From a bacterium (lineage in GTDB: Bacteria; Planctomycetota; Planctomycetia; Kolteriales; Kolteriaceae), in the NCBI GenBank assembly GCA_019753235.1, contig JAIELF010000011.1:1-64000 (forward strand): DNA of 64,000 bases. Reading direction: 5' to 3'. Positions 8,058 to 17,677 of the stretch are shown piece by piece. Under the pieces are notes generated by a model. It was not told where the DNA came from, searched no databases, and saw only the letters and a list, made by a program, of their open reading frames with translations. Position 1 is the first letter of the stretch; the number at the start of each line of letters is the position of its first letter. The position numbers and the translations under genes are program-made.

Positions 8058-9203
8058 GTGGCGGAGTGGTCTCCTGATCGGCAATCGCTGTTTCAACTCG
8101 CCCGGATCGACGGGTTGGGGCCGATCAAACTTCGACGTCTGCTCGATGTCTTCGGATCGGCAAGCTCGGTACTCTCTGCCAAGCGAGCAGATCTCTTAGC
8201 CACACCGGGCATCGGCCCCAAGTTGGCCAGCGCGATCCTCGATCGAACCGGCGCGGCCGACATCGATCAAGAACTCGTCGAGATGGCACGTGCCGGCGTG
8301 CGGGTCATCTTTGAAGATGATGCCGAGTACCCCCCCTCACTTCGCGAAATCTACGATAGCCCCGTGTTTTTGACGATTCGTGGAGAGATCGAGCCGCGTG
8401 ATCGGTGCGCGATCGCGATTGTCGGCTCGCGCCATGGAACACGTTATGGCATCGACCAAGCCGAGCGATTTGCCACCGCGCTTGCCGCTCGGGGGATCAC
8501 CATTGTCAGTGGGTTGGCACGCGGGATTGATGGGGCGGCCCATCGCGGAGCACTCGCCGTCGGCGGCAGGACGATCGCGGTACTCGCCTCGGGGATCGGC
8601 AACATCTATCCACCGGAACATGTTGAATTGGCCGAGCGCGTCAGCCAGCAAGGGGCCGTCATCAGCGAAGCAAGAATGGGTGGGGTTCCACTCGCGGGTT
8701 TGTTTCCCCTTCGCAATCGAATCATCAGCGGGATCAGTGTAGGAGTGTTGGTTGTAGAAGCAGCCGAGCGAAGCGGGGCTCTTTCAACAGCCCATCACGC
8801 GGTGGAACAAAATCGCGATGTCTTCGCCATCCCAGGACGTCTCACCGATCCTGCCAGCCGTGGCACCAACAAACTGATTCGCCTCGGAGCCACGCTGGTG
8901 ACCTCGCCGGAAGAAATCCTCGAACAGTTGGGGCCGATCGACGGGCTCGGCTCGGCGTCGTCGACTACCAACGGGTCGGCTATTGTTCCTGATGACGTTG
9001 TTCCGACAGGACTTTCCGAACCCGAACGACAAATCTGGGACGCGATGGCCGGCGAAGAACTTCCCGTTGATTTGTTGATTGAACGAACAGGCCTGGATGC
9101 TTCGACGGTCTCGGCATCACTCCTCACCATGGAACTCCGCCGGCTCGCCGAGCGATTGCCGGGAAGTCTGTTTCGTCGGCGTTCTTCGACTCCCGCGGGA
9201 TGA
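8058..9203 (+). CDS. dprA: DNA-processing protein DprA
   Basis: DprA/Smf loads RecA onto incoming single-stranded DNA in natural transformation. The 381-residue product has an N-terminal helix-hairpin-helix part (DGLGPIKLRRLLDVFG, TPGIGPKLASAI), then the Rossmann core with IVGSRHGTRYG, SGLARGIDGAAHRGAL, AVLASGIGNIYPPEH and PLRNRIISG. It ends in a winged-helix segment (DLLIERTGLDASTVSASLLTMEL). The GTG at 8058 has AAGGA six bases upstream; a TTG at 8043 is in frame but has no ribosome site. Its stop abuts the ptsP stop on the other strand with no base between. Confidence 0.95.
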   Translation: MAEWSPDRQSLFQLARIDGLGPIKLRRLLDVFGSASSVLSAKRADLLATPGIGPKLASAILDRTGAADIDQELVEMARAGVRVIFEDDAEYPPSLREIYDSPVFLTIRGEIEPRDRCAIAIVGSRHGTRYGIDQAERFATALAARGITIVSGLARGIDGAAHRGALAVGGRTIAVLASGIGNIYPPEHVELAERVSQQGAVISEARMGGVPLAGLFPLRNRIISGISVGVLVVEAAERSGALSTAHHAVEQNRDVFAIPGRLTDPASRGTNKLIRLGATLVTSPEEILEQLGPIDGLGSASSTTNGSAIVPDDVVPTGLSEPERQIWDAMAGEELPVDLLIERTGLDASTVSASLLTMELRRLAERLPGSLFRRRSSTPAG

Positions 9204-11606
9204 TCAGGGAGGCGTCATCAAGGGGAGTGTTGTTCGTTTCTCGATGCGAAGTGGAAAAGACTCGGCAATGATCTCGGCAACGTCCTGACTGCTTTGGCAT
9301 CGCACCAGACGTCGGGCGACGCTGCGCGGGTCGTCGGGCAAGATCACCGAATGAAAAAGTTTCCGGGCGCGAGGAATGTCATTGGGAGGAAGGCTGACGC
9401 CGTCCACGCCAAGAGCATAAAGCGCCAGCAGCGCCTCCTCATGATCGATCGCTTCGCCGCAAACGGTTACCTTTTTCCCCCAGCGATGGGCATGCCGAAC
9501 AATCTGCGATACGGTCATCAAGTAGACCGGGTCCAGCGGCGTTCGAAGACCTTCGAGCTGATTGTCTTCTCGCTGAATTCCGAGCAAAGAATGCAGCAGA
9601 TCGTTGGAGCCGATGCTGACAAAGTCGACAAGTTTCATCCAATCCTTCGCGAACATGGCAGCAGCAGGAACTTCGATCATGATTCCCACCGGGACGGGAT
9701 GGTCGGCCGATACGCCCTCTTGTTCCAAGCTCCGCCGAGCTTGATCGACCAGCTGAAGCGCGCAGCGAAGTTGTTTGTCCGAGACGATCATGGGGAACAA
9801 GATCCGAACCGGGCCGTCGAGCGCCGCTCGAATTGCGGCCCGAAGTTGAGAGCGCAACAGCGACTGCACATGAGGGAGCTCAGCGACCAGCCGCCAATCC
9901 CAAGTGTCTCGTTCAAACATCGGATCGCTGTTGATGCCGAAAAGCTTTGCTGGGCGAAGATCGAGTGTCCGAATGGTGATCGGCTTCCCCGCGAGAATAC
10001 CAATCATCTTCCGATACGTCTCAAGCTGCTCTTCTTCGGTCGGGAAGGATCGACACGCCAGCTCCAACAGTTCGCTTCGATAGAGCCCGACGCCGTCGGC
10101 CTTACGCGAAACCGTCAGCCCGAGTTCCGGAAGAAGATTGACAGTCGCCTCTAGTCGAATGGGAACTGGGACGTCGGCCATGTTGTCTTCGATCTCGCTC
10201 GAGCTGTCGGCCACTAACTTCTCGAGCGCTTGTCGCCGTTGGGGATCAGGATTGATGATCAGCGACGCCGACGCGGAGTCGACAAAGACGTCGTCGCCAT
10301 TATCGATCGACGCCAAAAGACCCCGAACATGCGTTAGCATGGGAATCCCCATACTCCGAGCGAGGATCGCGACGTGGCTATGGACTCCTCCCTTTTCCAC
10401 GGCAATTCCTCGAACACGACGAAGGTCCGAAGCGAAGAACTCCAGCAGCGACACCTCATGGGCGATCACCACCACGTTCTCGGCCAGTTCACTGGGAAGC
10501 GAACCTTCGGTCGCATGGATGAGAACACGCCGAAAGACATCTTTGATGTCGTAGATTCGCTCGTAAAAGAAGGGGTTTTTGAGTTTCTGAAACGCGCGAA
10601 GATACTGTTCACAGGAGGTGACCACGGCTCGCTCGACCGTCAATCCGCGCTCCACCATCCGCAGGAGATCGTTCTGTACCGATGAGTCTTCCAGCATCAG
10701 CCGCTGCGCCTGCATCAGCGCGCCGAACTGTTCGCCTAGAAGCTCGGCAAGATATTGAGCAGCATGGTCCAGATCTTCGCGAGCGCGATCGAGGGCCATC
10801 TGTAAGCGGGCGCGTTCTTCTTCAACCCCCTTGGGCTCTCGCTTGACCAGCTCGGGGTCGCTGAAGTTGAACTCTTCGAAACGGAGTGCCGTCCCCATCC
10901 CGCAACCTGGGCTTGAAGCGGTTCCATGAAATTCGCTGATGGTCGTCCGGCGTTTCTTGTCGCCGACCGATTCGGAATCTTTCCTCACAAATGCCGCGAG
11001 ATCGCGAGTCAGCTTCGCATTGGTGACCAGAATCGCCACCTGTGCCGCTACCCCAACCAGAAGGCGGTCTTCATTAGCGGTGTAGCGACGTGGGGCGCGG
11101 TGTTGAACCACCATCACCCCTTCGACACCTCCGCTCTGAATAAGCGGAACTCCGAGGAACGATCGGTATTGTTCTTCACCTGAATCGGGAAAGTAGCGAT
11201 AGCGTGGATGCGTCGGGGCATCTTCGACGCTGACATGCGAGCGCTGCTGCGCCACCAAGCCCACGAGCCCTTCATCAAGCTTCATGCGGACTTGGCCGAC
11301 CGATTCGGGCCGAAGGCCGACCGTCGCGCGAAGGACAAGCTCGTTGGTCTGCTCTTCCATCGCATAGATGGAACAGACGTCGGTGCTGTAACGACGCTGA
11401 ATCAAATGACAGATGTTCGACAGAGTTTCCGCTAGGTCGTGACTATTGGAAACGAGATCGCTGACCTCCCGAAGGGTGAGCAGCAACATCGATTGGGTCG
11501 GTCCAGACGCGTGACTCACCAGCGGCCTCGTCGCTCCTAGATCTTTCGTCAGATCGGCGCTAGACGAGACCCGCCCGATGGCTCCCACCTCGGCCGGCTC
11601 CATCAA
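9204..11606 (-). CDS. ptsP: PEP-protein phosphotransferase with GAF domain (enzyme I-Ntr type)
   Basis: The 800-residue protein has an N-terminal GAF domain (about residues 55-200), a helical HPr-binding region, the swivelling phosphohistidine domain with GGVHSHVAILARSMGIP (H411 by alignment to enzyme I) and the PEP-binding TIM barrel (SRKADGVGLYRSELL, FVSIGSNDLLHS, VCGEAI near the end). It would take phosphate from PEP and pass it to an HPr-like protein, a regulatory chain in PTS-Ntr. No HPr or EIIA gene is in the window. The first 40 residues are unconserved, so the true start may be further in. Convergent with dprA, stops touching at TGATCA. Confidence 0.93.
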   Translation of the reverse strand: MMEPAEVGAIGRVSSSADLTKDLGATRPLVSHASGPTQSMLLLTLREVSDLVSNSHDLAETLSNICHLIQRRYSTDVCSIYAMEEQTNELVLRATVGLRPESVGQVRMKLDEGLVGLVAQQRSHVSVEDAPTHPRYRYFPDSGEEQYRSFLGVPLIQSGGVEGVMVVQHRAPRRYTANEDRLLVGVAAQVAILVTNAKLTRDLAAFVRKDSESVGDKKRRTTISEFHGTASSPGCGMGTALRFEEFNFSDPELVKREPKGVEEERARLQMALDRAREDLDHAAQYLAELLGEQFGALMQAQRLMLEDSSVQNDLLRMVERGLTVERAVVTSCEQYLRAFQKLKNPFFYERIYDIKDVFRRVLIHATEGSLPSELAENVVVIAHEVSLLEFFASDLRRVRGIAVEKGGVHSHVAILARSMGIPMLTHVRGLLASIDNGDDVFVDSASASLIINPDPQRRQALEKLVADSSSEIEDNMADVPVPIRLEATVNLLPELGLTVSRKADGVGLYRSELLELACRSFPTEEEQLETYRKMIGILAGKPITIRTLDLRPAKLFGINSDPMFERDTWDWRLVAELPHVQSLLRSQLRAAIRAALDGPVRILFPMIVSDKQLRCALQLVDQARRSLEQEGVSADHPVPVGIMIEVPAAAMFAKDWMKLVDFVSIGSNDLLHSLLGIQREDNQLEGLRTPLDPVYLMTVSQIVRHAHRWGKKVTVCGEAIDHEEALLALYALGVDGVSLPPNDIPRARKLFHSVILPDDPRSVARRLVRCQSSQDVAEIIAESFPLRIEKRTTLPLMTPP

Positions 11607-11800
11607 TGAGGAAACAGGGCGAAGGGATGGTCGGTACGCTCGTTAGCCTGATCAGCCTCCTTTTAGAGGCAGTTCTCGTGCCACTATACGTAATCCGACC
11701 ACCCTTCCTCTCGGGCAACGCGAATGCAATCTCTAAATGATTTTAGGAAAACATTTTACGTCATTCGTCGGAGGTTGGCCCCAATCGGGTGTCGGCCTCC

Positions 11801-12553
11801 TTATTGTCCAACGGAGAAACGTCTTGCTCGCAAATTAAGCAGCAAGAGGCTGGTCCCCGCCACGGCAAGCAGGACGTAAGAATTGGCCTCGGGAACGACC
11901 GAAAAGGTGTACGTACCCGTTCCCGTCACGATTCCGCCGCCGACGAGCGTGCCCGTCGCTCGCAATGTCACTTCGTATGTCCCAGGCGCGGTGAAGCCGT
12001 AATTGAAGTGATCGTGAATCCCGGTGAAGAAATTGAACGAGTCAGGCAATCCGTCCGATGATGCCGCCTTGAACGAAGGTCCTGGAAACGCGTCTTGAAA
12101 GATCGAGAAGAACCCGGGACCAACAACGTTATCGATCGAGAGCGTGATCGCGTTGCCTACAAACGTCCCGTTGGGAATTTCCTCTGTGGCGATGCCCAGA
12201 AACGGAAGTTGCTCAGCGGTCGCTTCGCCCGCACCTTGAGGAAGCTTGTAGTAGTCGACGCCCGCTGCAACACCAATCGGATCGAAGTTCAGGAATCCAC
12301 CAAAGTTCGCAGGCCGGGCTTCGAGAGCGCTCGGGGATACAACGATGATGACTTCGTCGGCTTCAAACTCCTCATCGTCGTACTCGACGCCGTCTATAGT
12401 CGCTCCTTCGGCGTGAATGTGAATATCGAAGGCGCCATCTTTGAAGCCGATACCGAGATCCGCATGCCCCTTGGTGTAAAGAGCCGCCGCCTCTGATCGG
12501 CTTGAAGAAAAAGCCAGCGCCATGCAGGCCAGAAAAGTCACAACAGATCGCAT
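11801..12553 (-). CDS. Choice-of-anchor M domain protein with PEP-CTERM-like tail
   Basis: The 250-residue exported protein has a signal peptide (MRSVVTFLACMALAFSSSRSEA) and then ALYTKGHADLGIGFKDGAFDIHIH, the opening of the choice-of-anchor M fold; HDHFNYGFTAPGTYEVTLRATG follows near the end. The C terminus is VVPEANSYVLLAVAGTSLLLL followed by Arg-rich RARRF, a PEP-CTERM-like sorting signal (Pro-Glu, hydrophobic helix, basic tail). It would be exported and held at the surface or processed by an exosortase. The gene at 14104 is a divergent paralogue with the same architecture. A 15-base tandem repeat sits over its ribosome site. Confidence 0.8.
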   Translation of the reverse strand: MRSVVTFLACMALAFSSSRSEAAALYTKGHADLGIGFKDGAFDIHIHAEGATIDGVEYDDEEFEADEVIIVVSPSALEARPANFGGFLNFDPIGVAAGVDYYKLPQGAGEATAEQLPFLGIATEEIPNGTFVGNAITLSIDNVVGPGFFSIFQDAFPGPSFKAASSDGLPDSFNFFTGIHDHFNYGFTAPGTYEVTLRATGTLVGGGIVTGTGTYTFSVVPEANSYVLLAVAGTSLLLLNLRARRFSVGQ

Positions 12554-12561
12554 TCTGAAAC

Positions 12562-12591
12562 TCCTTTAGGTAGGTGTCCTTTAGGTAGGTG
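12562..12591 (-). repeat. Perfect 15-bp tandem repeat over a ribosome-binding site
   Basis: TCCTTTAGGTAGGTG occurs twice head to tail (12562-12576 and 12577-12591). Read on the minus strand, each copy ends in AAAGGA, so the Shine-Dalgarno sequence of the gene starting at 12553 is duplicated. The copy nearer the gene gives AAAGGAG eight bases from the ATG. Confidence 0.7.
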
Positions 12592-12649
12592 AGAACGAAC
12601 CAGAACAACGTTGCGGACGATCATCCCGGTCGACGTCTACCGACGACGA

Positions 12650-13873
12650 TCATCCGTTGGGGAGTCGGTTGGGGAGGGGGGCGTCGGTTTCGTTTCGCGA
12701 TCCGATCGCCCACCAGATGGCCATGTCCATTTTCTGATCGATAAAGTGAACCGAGCCGTCCCCCATCAGGGCGTGCACGCCGCCGGCGTGACCACTCGAT
12801 GGAGTGACGATGTTCTCTCCGTTCCATTGACCGTCGGCGAGATAGCCGCTGGCGCTATTGACTCGAAAAACGTGCATGTACAGCGGCGCGGTATAGGCCC
12901 ATCCGCTGATCCAGGCTCGGCCCTGATTCATGACGTAAAACGGGTCCACGTGGCCATGGGACGAAGTCGCGTTTCGAACGTAGTCCGGTTGCGATTGCGG
13001 CAACTGCCAACTGAACGAGCAAAACGAACGGAAACGAAAATCGCCACTGAAGCTTGAGTACGCGACCTCAGCGGTGCGAAAGTCTTCGCTCCGAAGAGGC
13101 GCTCGATGGGCGCGTCCGTCCCACACGGGGCTGATCAGTCGTTCGGATACCGCCACCACATGCGAAAGACCTCGGCTGCAATCCTGCTCACGGACAAAGC
13201 CAGGCAGGGTGACGCTCTTGTCGCGAAACATCTGTGTGGTGCCGGCATCCAGAGTTGCCGAGACGAAGAAGCCATTAGGGGGGGCCGGCACGGAACGTCG
13301 GCCGTCGATACCGGTCGAGAACATGGGCCAACCCATGTTTCCCGCATAACTCGTCGGAGCGGGCAGGGAAGATCCCATCGATGCATTGTTCTCGGCCCCG
13401 TCCTCGGGACAGAGAAAGGTATCGATTCGCGCGTTTGCGGCGGTCGCGTTGGGATGATCCGCGCTGATATACGCTTGCGCGACCGACGCTCGATCACATG
13501 TGTCCGCCATCGATCGATCAAAATTGATCAAATCGTAAACGGCCTGCTGCTCGAGGTAGGGAAGTAGTCGAGCATGCCAACTGAAGTAAGCCGTCGTGCA
13601 AGGAGCGTTCGAACGTGCTGACTCGAGCCGACCTGCCGACATATGGATGGGGAACATTCCATGCGTCGTGTGATACGCACGGAGTGCCAAGCCGATCTGC
13701 TTCAAGTTCGCCATGCACCGAGTCCGCCGGGCGGCCGAGACCACACTCGAAAGAGCCGGCAATAACAGCGCGACGAGCAAGCCAATCACGGCCACCACGA
13801 CCAGAAGCTCGATCAAAGTGAATCCCGCCCGACCTTTGCCCGGTCGACCGGTCCTCTGAATTCGCCATTTCAT
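12650..13873 (-). CDS. DUF1559 protein with prepilin-type N terminus
   Basis: Planctomycete-type secreted pseudopilin. The N terminus [27 protein letters not shown] is a type IV prepilin cleavage/methylation motif followed by its membrane helix, then [21 protein letters not shown] of the DUF1559 domain. Near the end [17 protein letters not shown] is the H-X9-DG motif of this family. The product is 407 residues, a normal length. I chose the ATG at 13873 (MKWRIQ), with AAGG about nine bases upstream, giving a short basic leader; an upstream in-frame start at 13903 also exists. It lies between the two choice-of-anchor paralogues. Confidence 0.92.
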   Translation of the reverse strand: MKWRIQRTGRPGKGRAGFTLIELLVVVAVIGLLVALLLPALSSVVSAARRTRCMANLKQIGLALRAYHTTHGMFPIHMSAGRLESARSNAPCTTAYFSWHARLLPYLEQQAVYDLINFDRSMADTCDRASVAQAYISADHPNATAANARIDTFLCPEDGAENNASMGSSLPAPTSYAGNMGWPMFSTGIDGRRSVPAPPNGFFVSATLDAGTTQMFRDKSVTLPGFVREQDCSRGLSHVVAVSERLISPVWDGRAHRAPLRSEDFRTAEVAYSSFSGDFRFRSFCSFSWQLPQSQPDYVRNATSSHGHVDPFYVMNQGRAWISGWAYTAPLYMHVFRVNSASGYLADGQWNGENIVTPSSGHAGGVHALMGDGSVHFIDQKMDMAIWWAIGSRNETDAPLPNRLPNG

Positions 13874-14103
13874 CCGAAGTTGCCTTCTGAAGTATTCTTT
13901 CACAGGAGGGTTGAATATCGTTATACCATTAGTTATACTTTGTTTGATTAAGCGTCAAGAACGAAGTATAACAATTTGTTCTTAGACGTTGAGAGACTGG
14001 CCGCGGGACGGGCTCTGAGGAGACCCTCGCCGTCCTGCTGCCTCATGAATCGCTGCTTTTCCGGGCTGAACGGTCCGGGCCTACCTCAAAGAAAGGTGAA
14101 CCC
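13874..14103. promoter_or_regulatory. AT-rich divergent promoter region with three GTTATAC boxes
   Basis: The 230 bases between the DUF1559 gene and the divergent anchor-domain gene include an unusually AT-rich core at 13920-13980. GTTATAC occurs at 13920-13926 and 13932-13938 (12 bases apart, one helical turn) and inverted as GTATAAC at 13966-13972. GTTATACTT (13932-13940) and AAGTATAAC (13964-13972) form a 9-base perfect inverted repeat. This looks like binding sites for a shared regulator; no protein can be assigned. Confidence 0.4.
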
Positions 14104-14856
14104 ATGCGTCCCTTCGTGATCGCGATTTGTTTGTTCTTGGGGTGTGTTCGTCCGGGCGAAGCGGCCCGGGTCTATTCCGAGGGACATGCCGACATTGGCG
14201 TCCGATTCGTGGATGGCAAGCTTCAAGTCGGTTTGAACTTACTCGGAGCTGTCGTGGACGGAGCGAACGTTTCGGAATTCGCTCCCCTTTCGGACATCTT
14301 GCTTTTCGTGCCGGAAACGACGCTCGAAGATCGGCCGCCCAATGGGCCGGGACAAAACTTCGATCCGATCGGAGTGCCGACTGGATCGCCGATGTATCGT
14401 CTCTCGGCCTCGGGGACGGAGTCTTTCGTCAACGAAGCGCCGTACCTGGGTTTCGGCAGCTATCTGTTATCGAGCAGCGATTTCATCGGAAACGTCACCT
14501 TTCAACTCACCGGATTCTCTTCGAGCGAGGGGGGCGATCTTTCGATCTTTCAATACACGTTTCCGGGCCCGACCTATTATGTCACCACTGCCAACGGGCT
14601 GGGGCCCGCCGACTCCCTCACCCTATCTTTGGGGGCTCACGATCATTTCAATTGGGGGTTCACCAGGCCGGGCATGTATCGCATGGAGTGGACTGCCGAG
14701 GCGACACACCGGACGCTGGGGCGATTGACAGCGACCGGGACGATTTCGGCGGGGGTGACGACGGTCGTACCCGAAGTGTCGTCTTTGACCATGATCTTCG
14801 TCGCGATGCTCGCGGGGCTCTGCTCTTGCTATCGCCGTCCACACAAGATCGGTTGA
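14104..14856 (+). CDS. Choice-of-anchor M domain protein, paralogue of 11801-12553
   Basis: The 250-residue product has a signal peptide (IAICLFLGCVRPGEA) followed by ARVYSEGHADIGVRFVDGKLQV and, later, GAHDHFNWGFTRPGMYRMEW, matching the paralogue across its length. Both share the insert NFDPIG in mid-protein. The tail is VVPEVSSLTMIFVAMLAGL followed by CYRR, a PEP-CTERM-like anchor with a cysteine pair. AAAGG lies nine bases upstream of the ATG. The two copies flank the DUF1559 gene in opposite orientation. They have diverged a good deal, so the duplication is old. Confidence 0.8.
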   Translation: MRPFVIAICLFLGCVRPGEAARVYSEGHADIGVRFVDGKLQVGLNLLGAVVDGANVSEFAPLSDILLFVPETTLEDRPPNGPGQNFDPIGVPTGSPMYRLSASGTESFVNEAPYLGFGSYLLSSSDFIGNVTFQLTGFSSSEGGDLSIFQYTFPGPTYYVTTANGLGPADSLTLSLGAHDHFNWGFTRPGMYRMEWTAEATHRTLGRLTATGTISAGVTTVVPEVSSLTMIFVAMLAGLCSCYRRPHKIG

Positions 14857-14943
14857 GCTTTTCGCACGCAGGTCAACTTCAAGCGGGCGTACCGATGCTG
14901 TTTGAAATCGATGCACTCCATCGACGAATCCGATCAACATCTG

Positions 14944-15852
14944 TTACCGGATCAAGTCGTTCGTCGTCGATGGGTCGATGCGTGGGTCTTGTCCACGTAG
15001 GACGCTGTTCCCCATGAAGAGCGTCCGTTGATCGATGGGGGCGGGGCGAAGCCAATCTTCCTCTCGAATCTGTCCACTTTGTCCGTACGCGGCAAGCGCG
15101 TTGGCATAACAACTTGCGTGGACATCGCTCTCGGGGATGCCCCGCTCCAGCATCAGGCGAGCTGTCTTCGGGACGGCGAGAGGATCGGACACACCCCAGT
15201 CCGCCGACGAATCGACAATGATGCGGTTGCTGCCAAACTTTCGAACGACCTCCACCATCCGTTCGTTTCCCATCTTGGTCTTGGGATAGATGGTGAAGGC
15301 TGCCCAGTAACCTCGATCAAGTACCTCGCGCACGGTCTCTTCGTTGTTGTGATCGATGACGATTCTGCTCGGCGGAATGGAATGTTCTTCGCAGACATCC
15401 ATGCTCCGCGAGGTCCCTTCCTTTTTGTTTCGGTGCGGCGTGTGAATCATCACGGGCAAATCGAATTCTTCCGCCAGTGCCATCTGAGCGTGGAAGAATT
15501 TCTCCTCGGTCGATGTCATGTCATCGAAACCAATCTCACCGACGGCGACGACACCCTCTTTCCCGAGATAGAGAGGCAGTATGTCGATGACCTCTTGAGC
15601 GAGAGACTCGTTGTTGGCCTCTTTCGAGTTGAGGCCGATTGTGCAGTAATGCCGAATCCCGAACTGGGCCGCCCGAAATCGTTCAAAGCCAACCAGGCTT
15701 GAGTAGTAGTCCTGAAAAGTTCCAACACTCGTTCGAGGTTGTCCCAGCCAAAAGGCCGGCTCGATCACCGCCACCACGCCCGCTGCCGCCATTGCTTCGT
15801 AGTCGTCGGTGGTTCGGGCGCTCATGTGAATATGAGGATCGATGATTCGCAT
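14944..15852 (-). CDS. eboB: EboB-type TatD-family metal-dependent hydrolase
   Basis: The 302-residue amidohydrolase-fold enzyme starts MRIIDPHIHMSART (metal His at 7 and 9), then VGEIGFDD (bridging Glu), VMIHTPHR, RIVIDHNNEETV and VDSSADWG, so all metal ligands are there. The insertion pattern (FWLGQPRTSVGTFQDYY near residue 35) and the neighbour eboA point to the EboB branch rather than a general TatD nuclease. In cyanobacteria the Ebo set helps deliver scytonemin precursors to the periplasm; its reaction is not known. It follows eboA after 136 bases on the same strand. Confidence 0.82.
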   Translation of the reverse strand: MRIIDPHIHMSARTTDDYEAMAAAGVVAVIEPAFWLGQPRTSVGTFQDYYSSLVGFERFRAAQFGIRHYCTIGLNSKEANNESLAQEVIDILPLYLGKEGVVAVGEIGFDDMTSTEEKFFHAQMALAEEFDLPVMIHTPHRNKKEGTSRSMDVCEEHSIPPSRIVIDHNNEETVREVLDRGYWAAFTIYPKTKMGNERMVEVVRKFGSNRIIVDSSADWGVSDPLAVPKTARLMLERGIPESDVHASCYANALAAYGQSGQIREEDWLRPAPIDQRTLFMGNSVLRGQDPRIDPSTTNDLIR

Positions 15853-15988
15853 GTTCCTGCTCCCGCGAAAATGATTGCCCCGGTGGCTGAATCAATTTCC
15901 GCTCGCGTACGTTTCGAACAATTTCATCGACGAACCACTTCGTCCAGGAACCACTCCACGAACGAACGCGTTGCCGATGCTGGGCTGT

Positions 15989-16882
15989 TTACGAAGTTCC
16001 CTTTGACGAGCCCTCCGCGACCCCTTTCCAAGTCCATTCGCCCCGAGCAATCGCTTCGCGCGCGAGCGGATCCTCTACCAAAAGTCCTTGGGCCCGCGGA
16101 TGCGGATTGGCCGCCAGACAGAGAGCCGTCCCTTGTCGCTCGGGGAGGAAATCGCTCTTCAACCTTCGGGCGAGCTCGACGATCACGTCGTCTCCCAAGT
16201 CATCGAGGAACGGACCAACACATCGCCAAAGTTCGGGGCTAATCGATCGGCTGGCGGCTCGGCGCTCACGAGCATAATCCCAAAGCATTCGGGCCAACTC
16301 TCGGTTGGCTCGACGGTCGAGCCCGACGATCTGATCGAGTGTCGAGCCGATGAAAAGGGACTTCAGCACCATCTGGTTCCAGCATCCCGCATCCAGTTCA
16401 TCGGCGGGGTAAGGGTTTCGCAACGCGACCGCTTCAAAGATCGCTTTCATGTTGGTTCGAACGCCCTCGGCGGCCCGCCAACGATGGGCGGACGGCTCGG
16501 GGTAAAGAGGGAGTCCCTGATACAACGCGACGAGTTCACCCACGTCGCTGGCGGCAAAAAGGCGATCTAAGGGCGTGACAAAAGATGGGACGTCCCCCTT
16601 CCAAAGTGAGAGAACCAGAAGAACACGGGCTGACTGATCGATCGTCCAGAGAGAAGGATCCCATCCTGCCCTTGCCGCGTCGGCTTTCTTTAGGTCGGCT
16701 TCGGATAGGCGAAGATCCTCTTTTCCCACCCGTCGGCTGGCCATGCTGAATCCCAACGCCAGCGAGCGTCCGTCCCCCGCTTGGGCGGCGGCCATCTTCT
16801 CATGGAACCAATCCCAAGCTACCGAGGGGATTCGTTCGCGGAGCCAAAGCGAGAGAAGCTCGACGGCCGATCCGATGGGCAT
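15989..16882 (-). CDS. eboA: EboA-domain protein
   Basis: The 297-residue protein is all-helical in appearance and shows the EboA features I know: LDRLFAASDVGELVALYQGLPLYP, then AAEGVRTNMKAIFEAVALRNPYPADELD and WNQMVLKSLFIG. No catalytic motif, signal peptide or membrane helix is visible. The ATG at 16882 is preceded by GGAGAAAGAG. It leads eboA-eboB and is divergent from hisI. EboC, EboE and EboF do not appear in the window; an EboD-like gene is at 25055. Confidence 0.82.
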   Translation of the reverse strand: MPIGSAVELLSLWLRERIPSVAWDWFHEKMAAAQAGDGRSLALGFSMASRRVGKEDLRLSEADLKKADAARAGWDPSLWTIDQSARVLLVLSLWKGDVPSFVTPLDRLFAASDVGELVALYQGLPLYPEPSAHRWRAAEGVRTNMKAIFEAVALRNPYPADELDAGCWNQMVLKSLFIGSTLDQIVGLDRRANRELARMLWDYARERRAASRSISPELWRCVGPFLDDLGDDVIVELARRLKSDFLPERQGTALCLAANPHPRAQGLLVEDPLAREAIARGEWTWKGVAEGSSKGTS

Positions 16883-17194
16883 CTCTTTCTCCTATTGCGG
16901 ATATTCGCGACAGAAAAACCGAGGGTGATCTTACCCAAGAGACCAATTCGCCCGCGAATCCTGGCCTCTCGTATCCCCGGCAATCGTGCCATATTCTTGG
17001 AGCATCGACAGGTTGCCGATGCGCTGCCGAGACTTTCGGAATGAAACACCATCGCTCCTTGGGACTGTAATCTTTGGCTCACCTGACGGCAAGGAGTTGC
17101 CCTTGCGCGAACCTCTCCACAGGTGATTCGCTCTTCTTGATCCATAAAACAACCTGAAGAAACGTGGGTGACAAAAAGGGGCAGTTGGCACGTC
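16883..17194. other. Intergenic region between eboA and hisI
   Basis: 312 bases between divergent genes, so promoters for both are expected here. I see no convincing -35/-10 pair, hairpin or small gene. Open frames crossing it run into neighbouring genes in the wrong frame. Confidence 0.4.
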
Positions 17195-17662
17195 ATGGCC
17201 ATTGAATTCAAAGCACGCCAATCGGTCGAACAGGTCGAAGAGGGGAGCGAACTCGCTCCGAAGTTCGACGCGGATGGGCTCATTCCTGTCGTGACGACCG
17301 ATCACGAATCGGGCGAACTCCTAATGCATGCCTACATGAATGCCGAGGCCTTTCGGCGAACCATCGAACTCGGCGAAGCGGTCTACTGGAGCCGAAGCCG
17401 ACAGACTCTTTGGCACAAAGGGGCCACCAGCGGCCTGGTGCAAAAAGTGAAGGAAATCTTGATCGACGACGACCAAGATACAGTTTGGCTTCGTGTCGAT
17501 GTGCAGGGAGGCGCAAGCTGTCACGTTGGCTACCGATCTTGTTTTTATCGCAAGGTTCCCTTCGGACCTGAAGCGAACAAAGAACTTGTCTTCACCGAAA
17601 CGGAAAAGGTCTTCGATCCGCAAAAAGTCTACGGCGACGCCCCCAATCCTACCAAGCTGTAG
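17195..17662 (+). CDS. hisI: Phosphoribosyl-AMP cyclohydrolase
   Basis: Catalyses the third step of histidine synthesis, hydrolysing the adenine ring of PR-AMP. The 155-residue product contains [18 protein letters not shown], the core motif [17 protein letters not shown] and the metal-binding [13 protein letters not shown]. The family usually has W-x-KGE; here it is WHKGA. It is the cyclohydrolase domain only, with no HisE domain. The ATG at 17195 gives a normal N terminus, with AAAAAGGGG 14 bases upstream; a GTG at 17168 is an alternative. It stands apart from other his genes. Confidence 0.93.
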   Translation: MAIEFKARQSVEQVEEGSELAPKFDADGLIPVVTTDHESGELLMHAYMNAEAFRRTIELGEAVYWSRSRQTLWHKGATSGLVQKVKEILIDDDQDTVWLRVDVQGGASCHVGYRSCFYRKVPFGPEANKELVFTETEKVFDPQKVYGDAPNPTKL

Positions 17663-17677
17663 TGGAGGGAAGCGAAG

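Noticed and set aside
9294-10154. 286-codon plus-strand frame
   Set aside because: Antisense to the conserved PEP-binding barrel of ptsP.
11772-11800. Possible terminator after the anchor-domain gene
   Set aside because: The stem has several mismatches and no T run follows directly.
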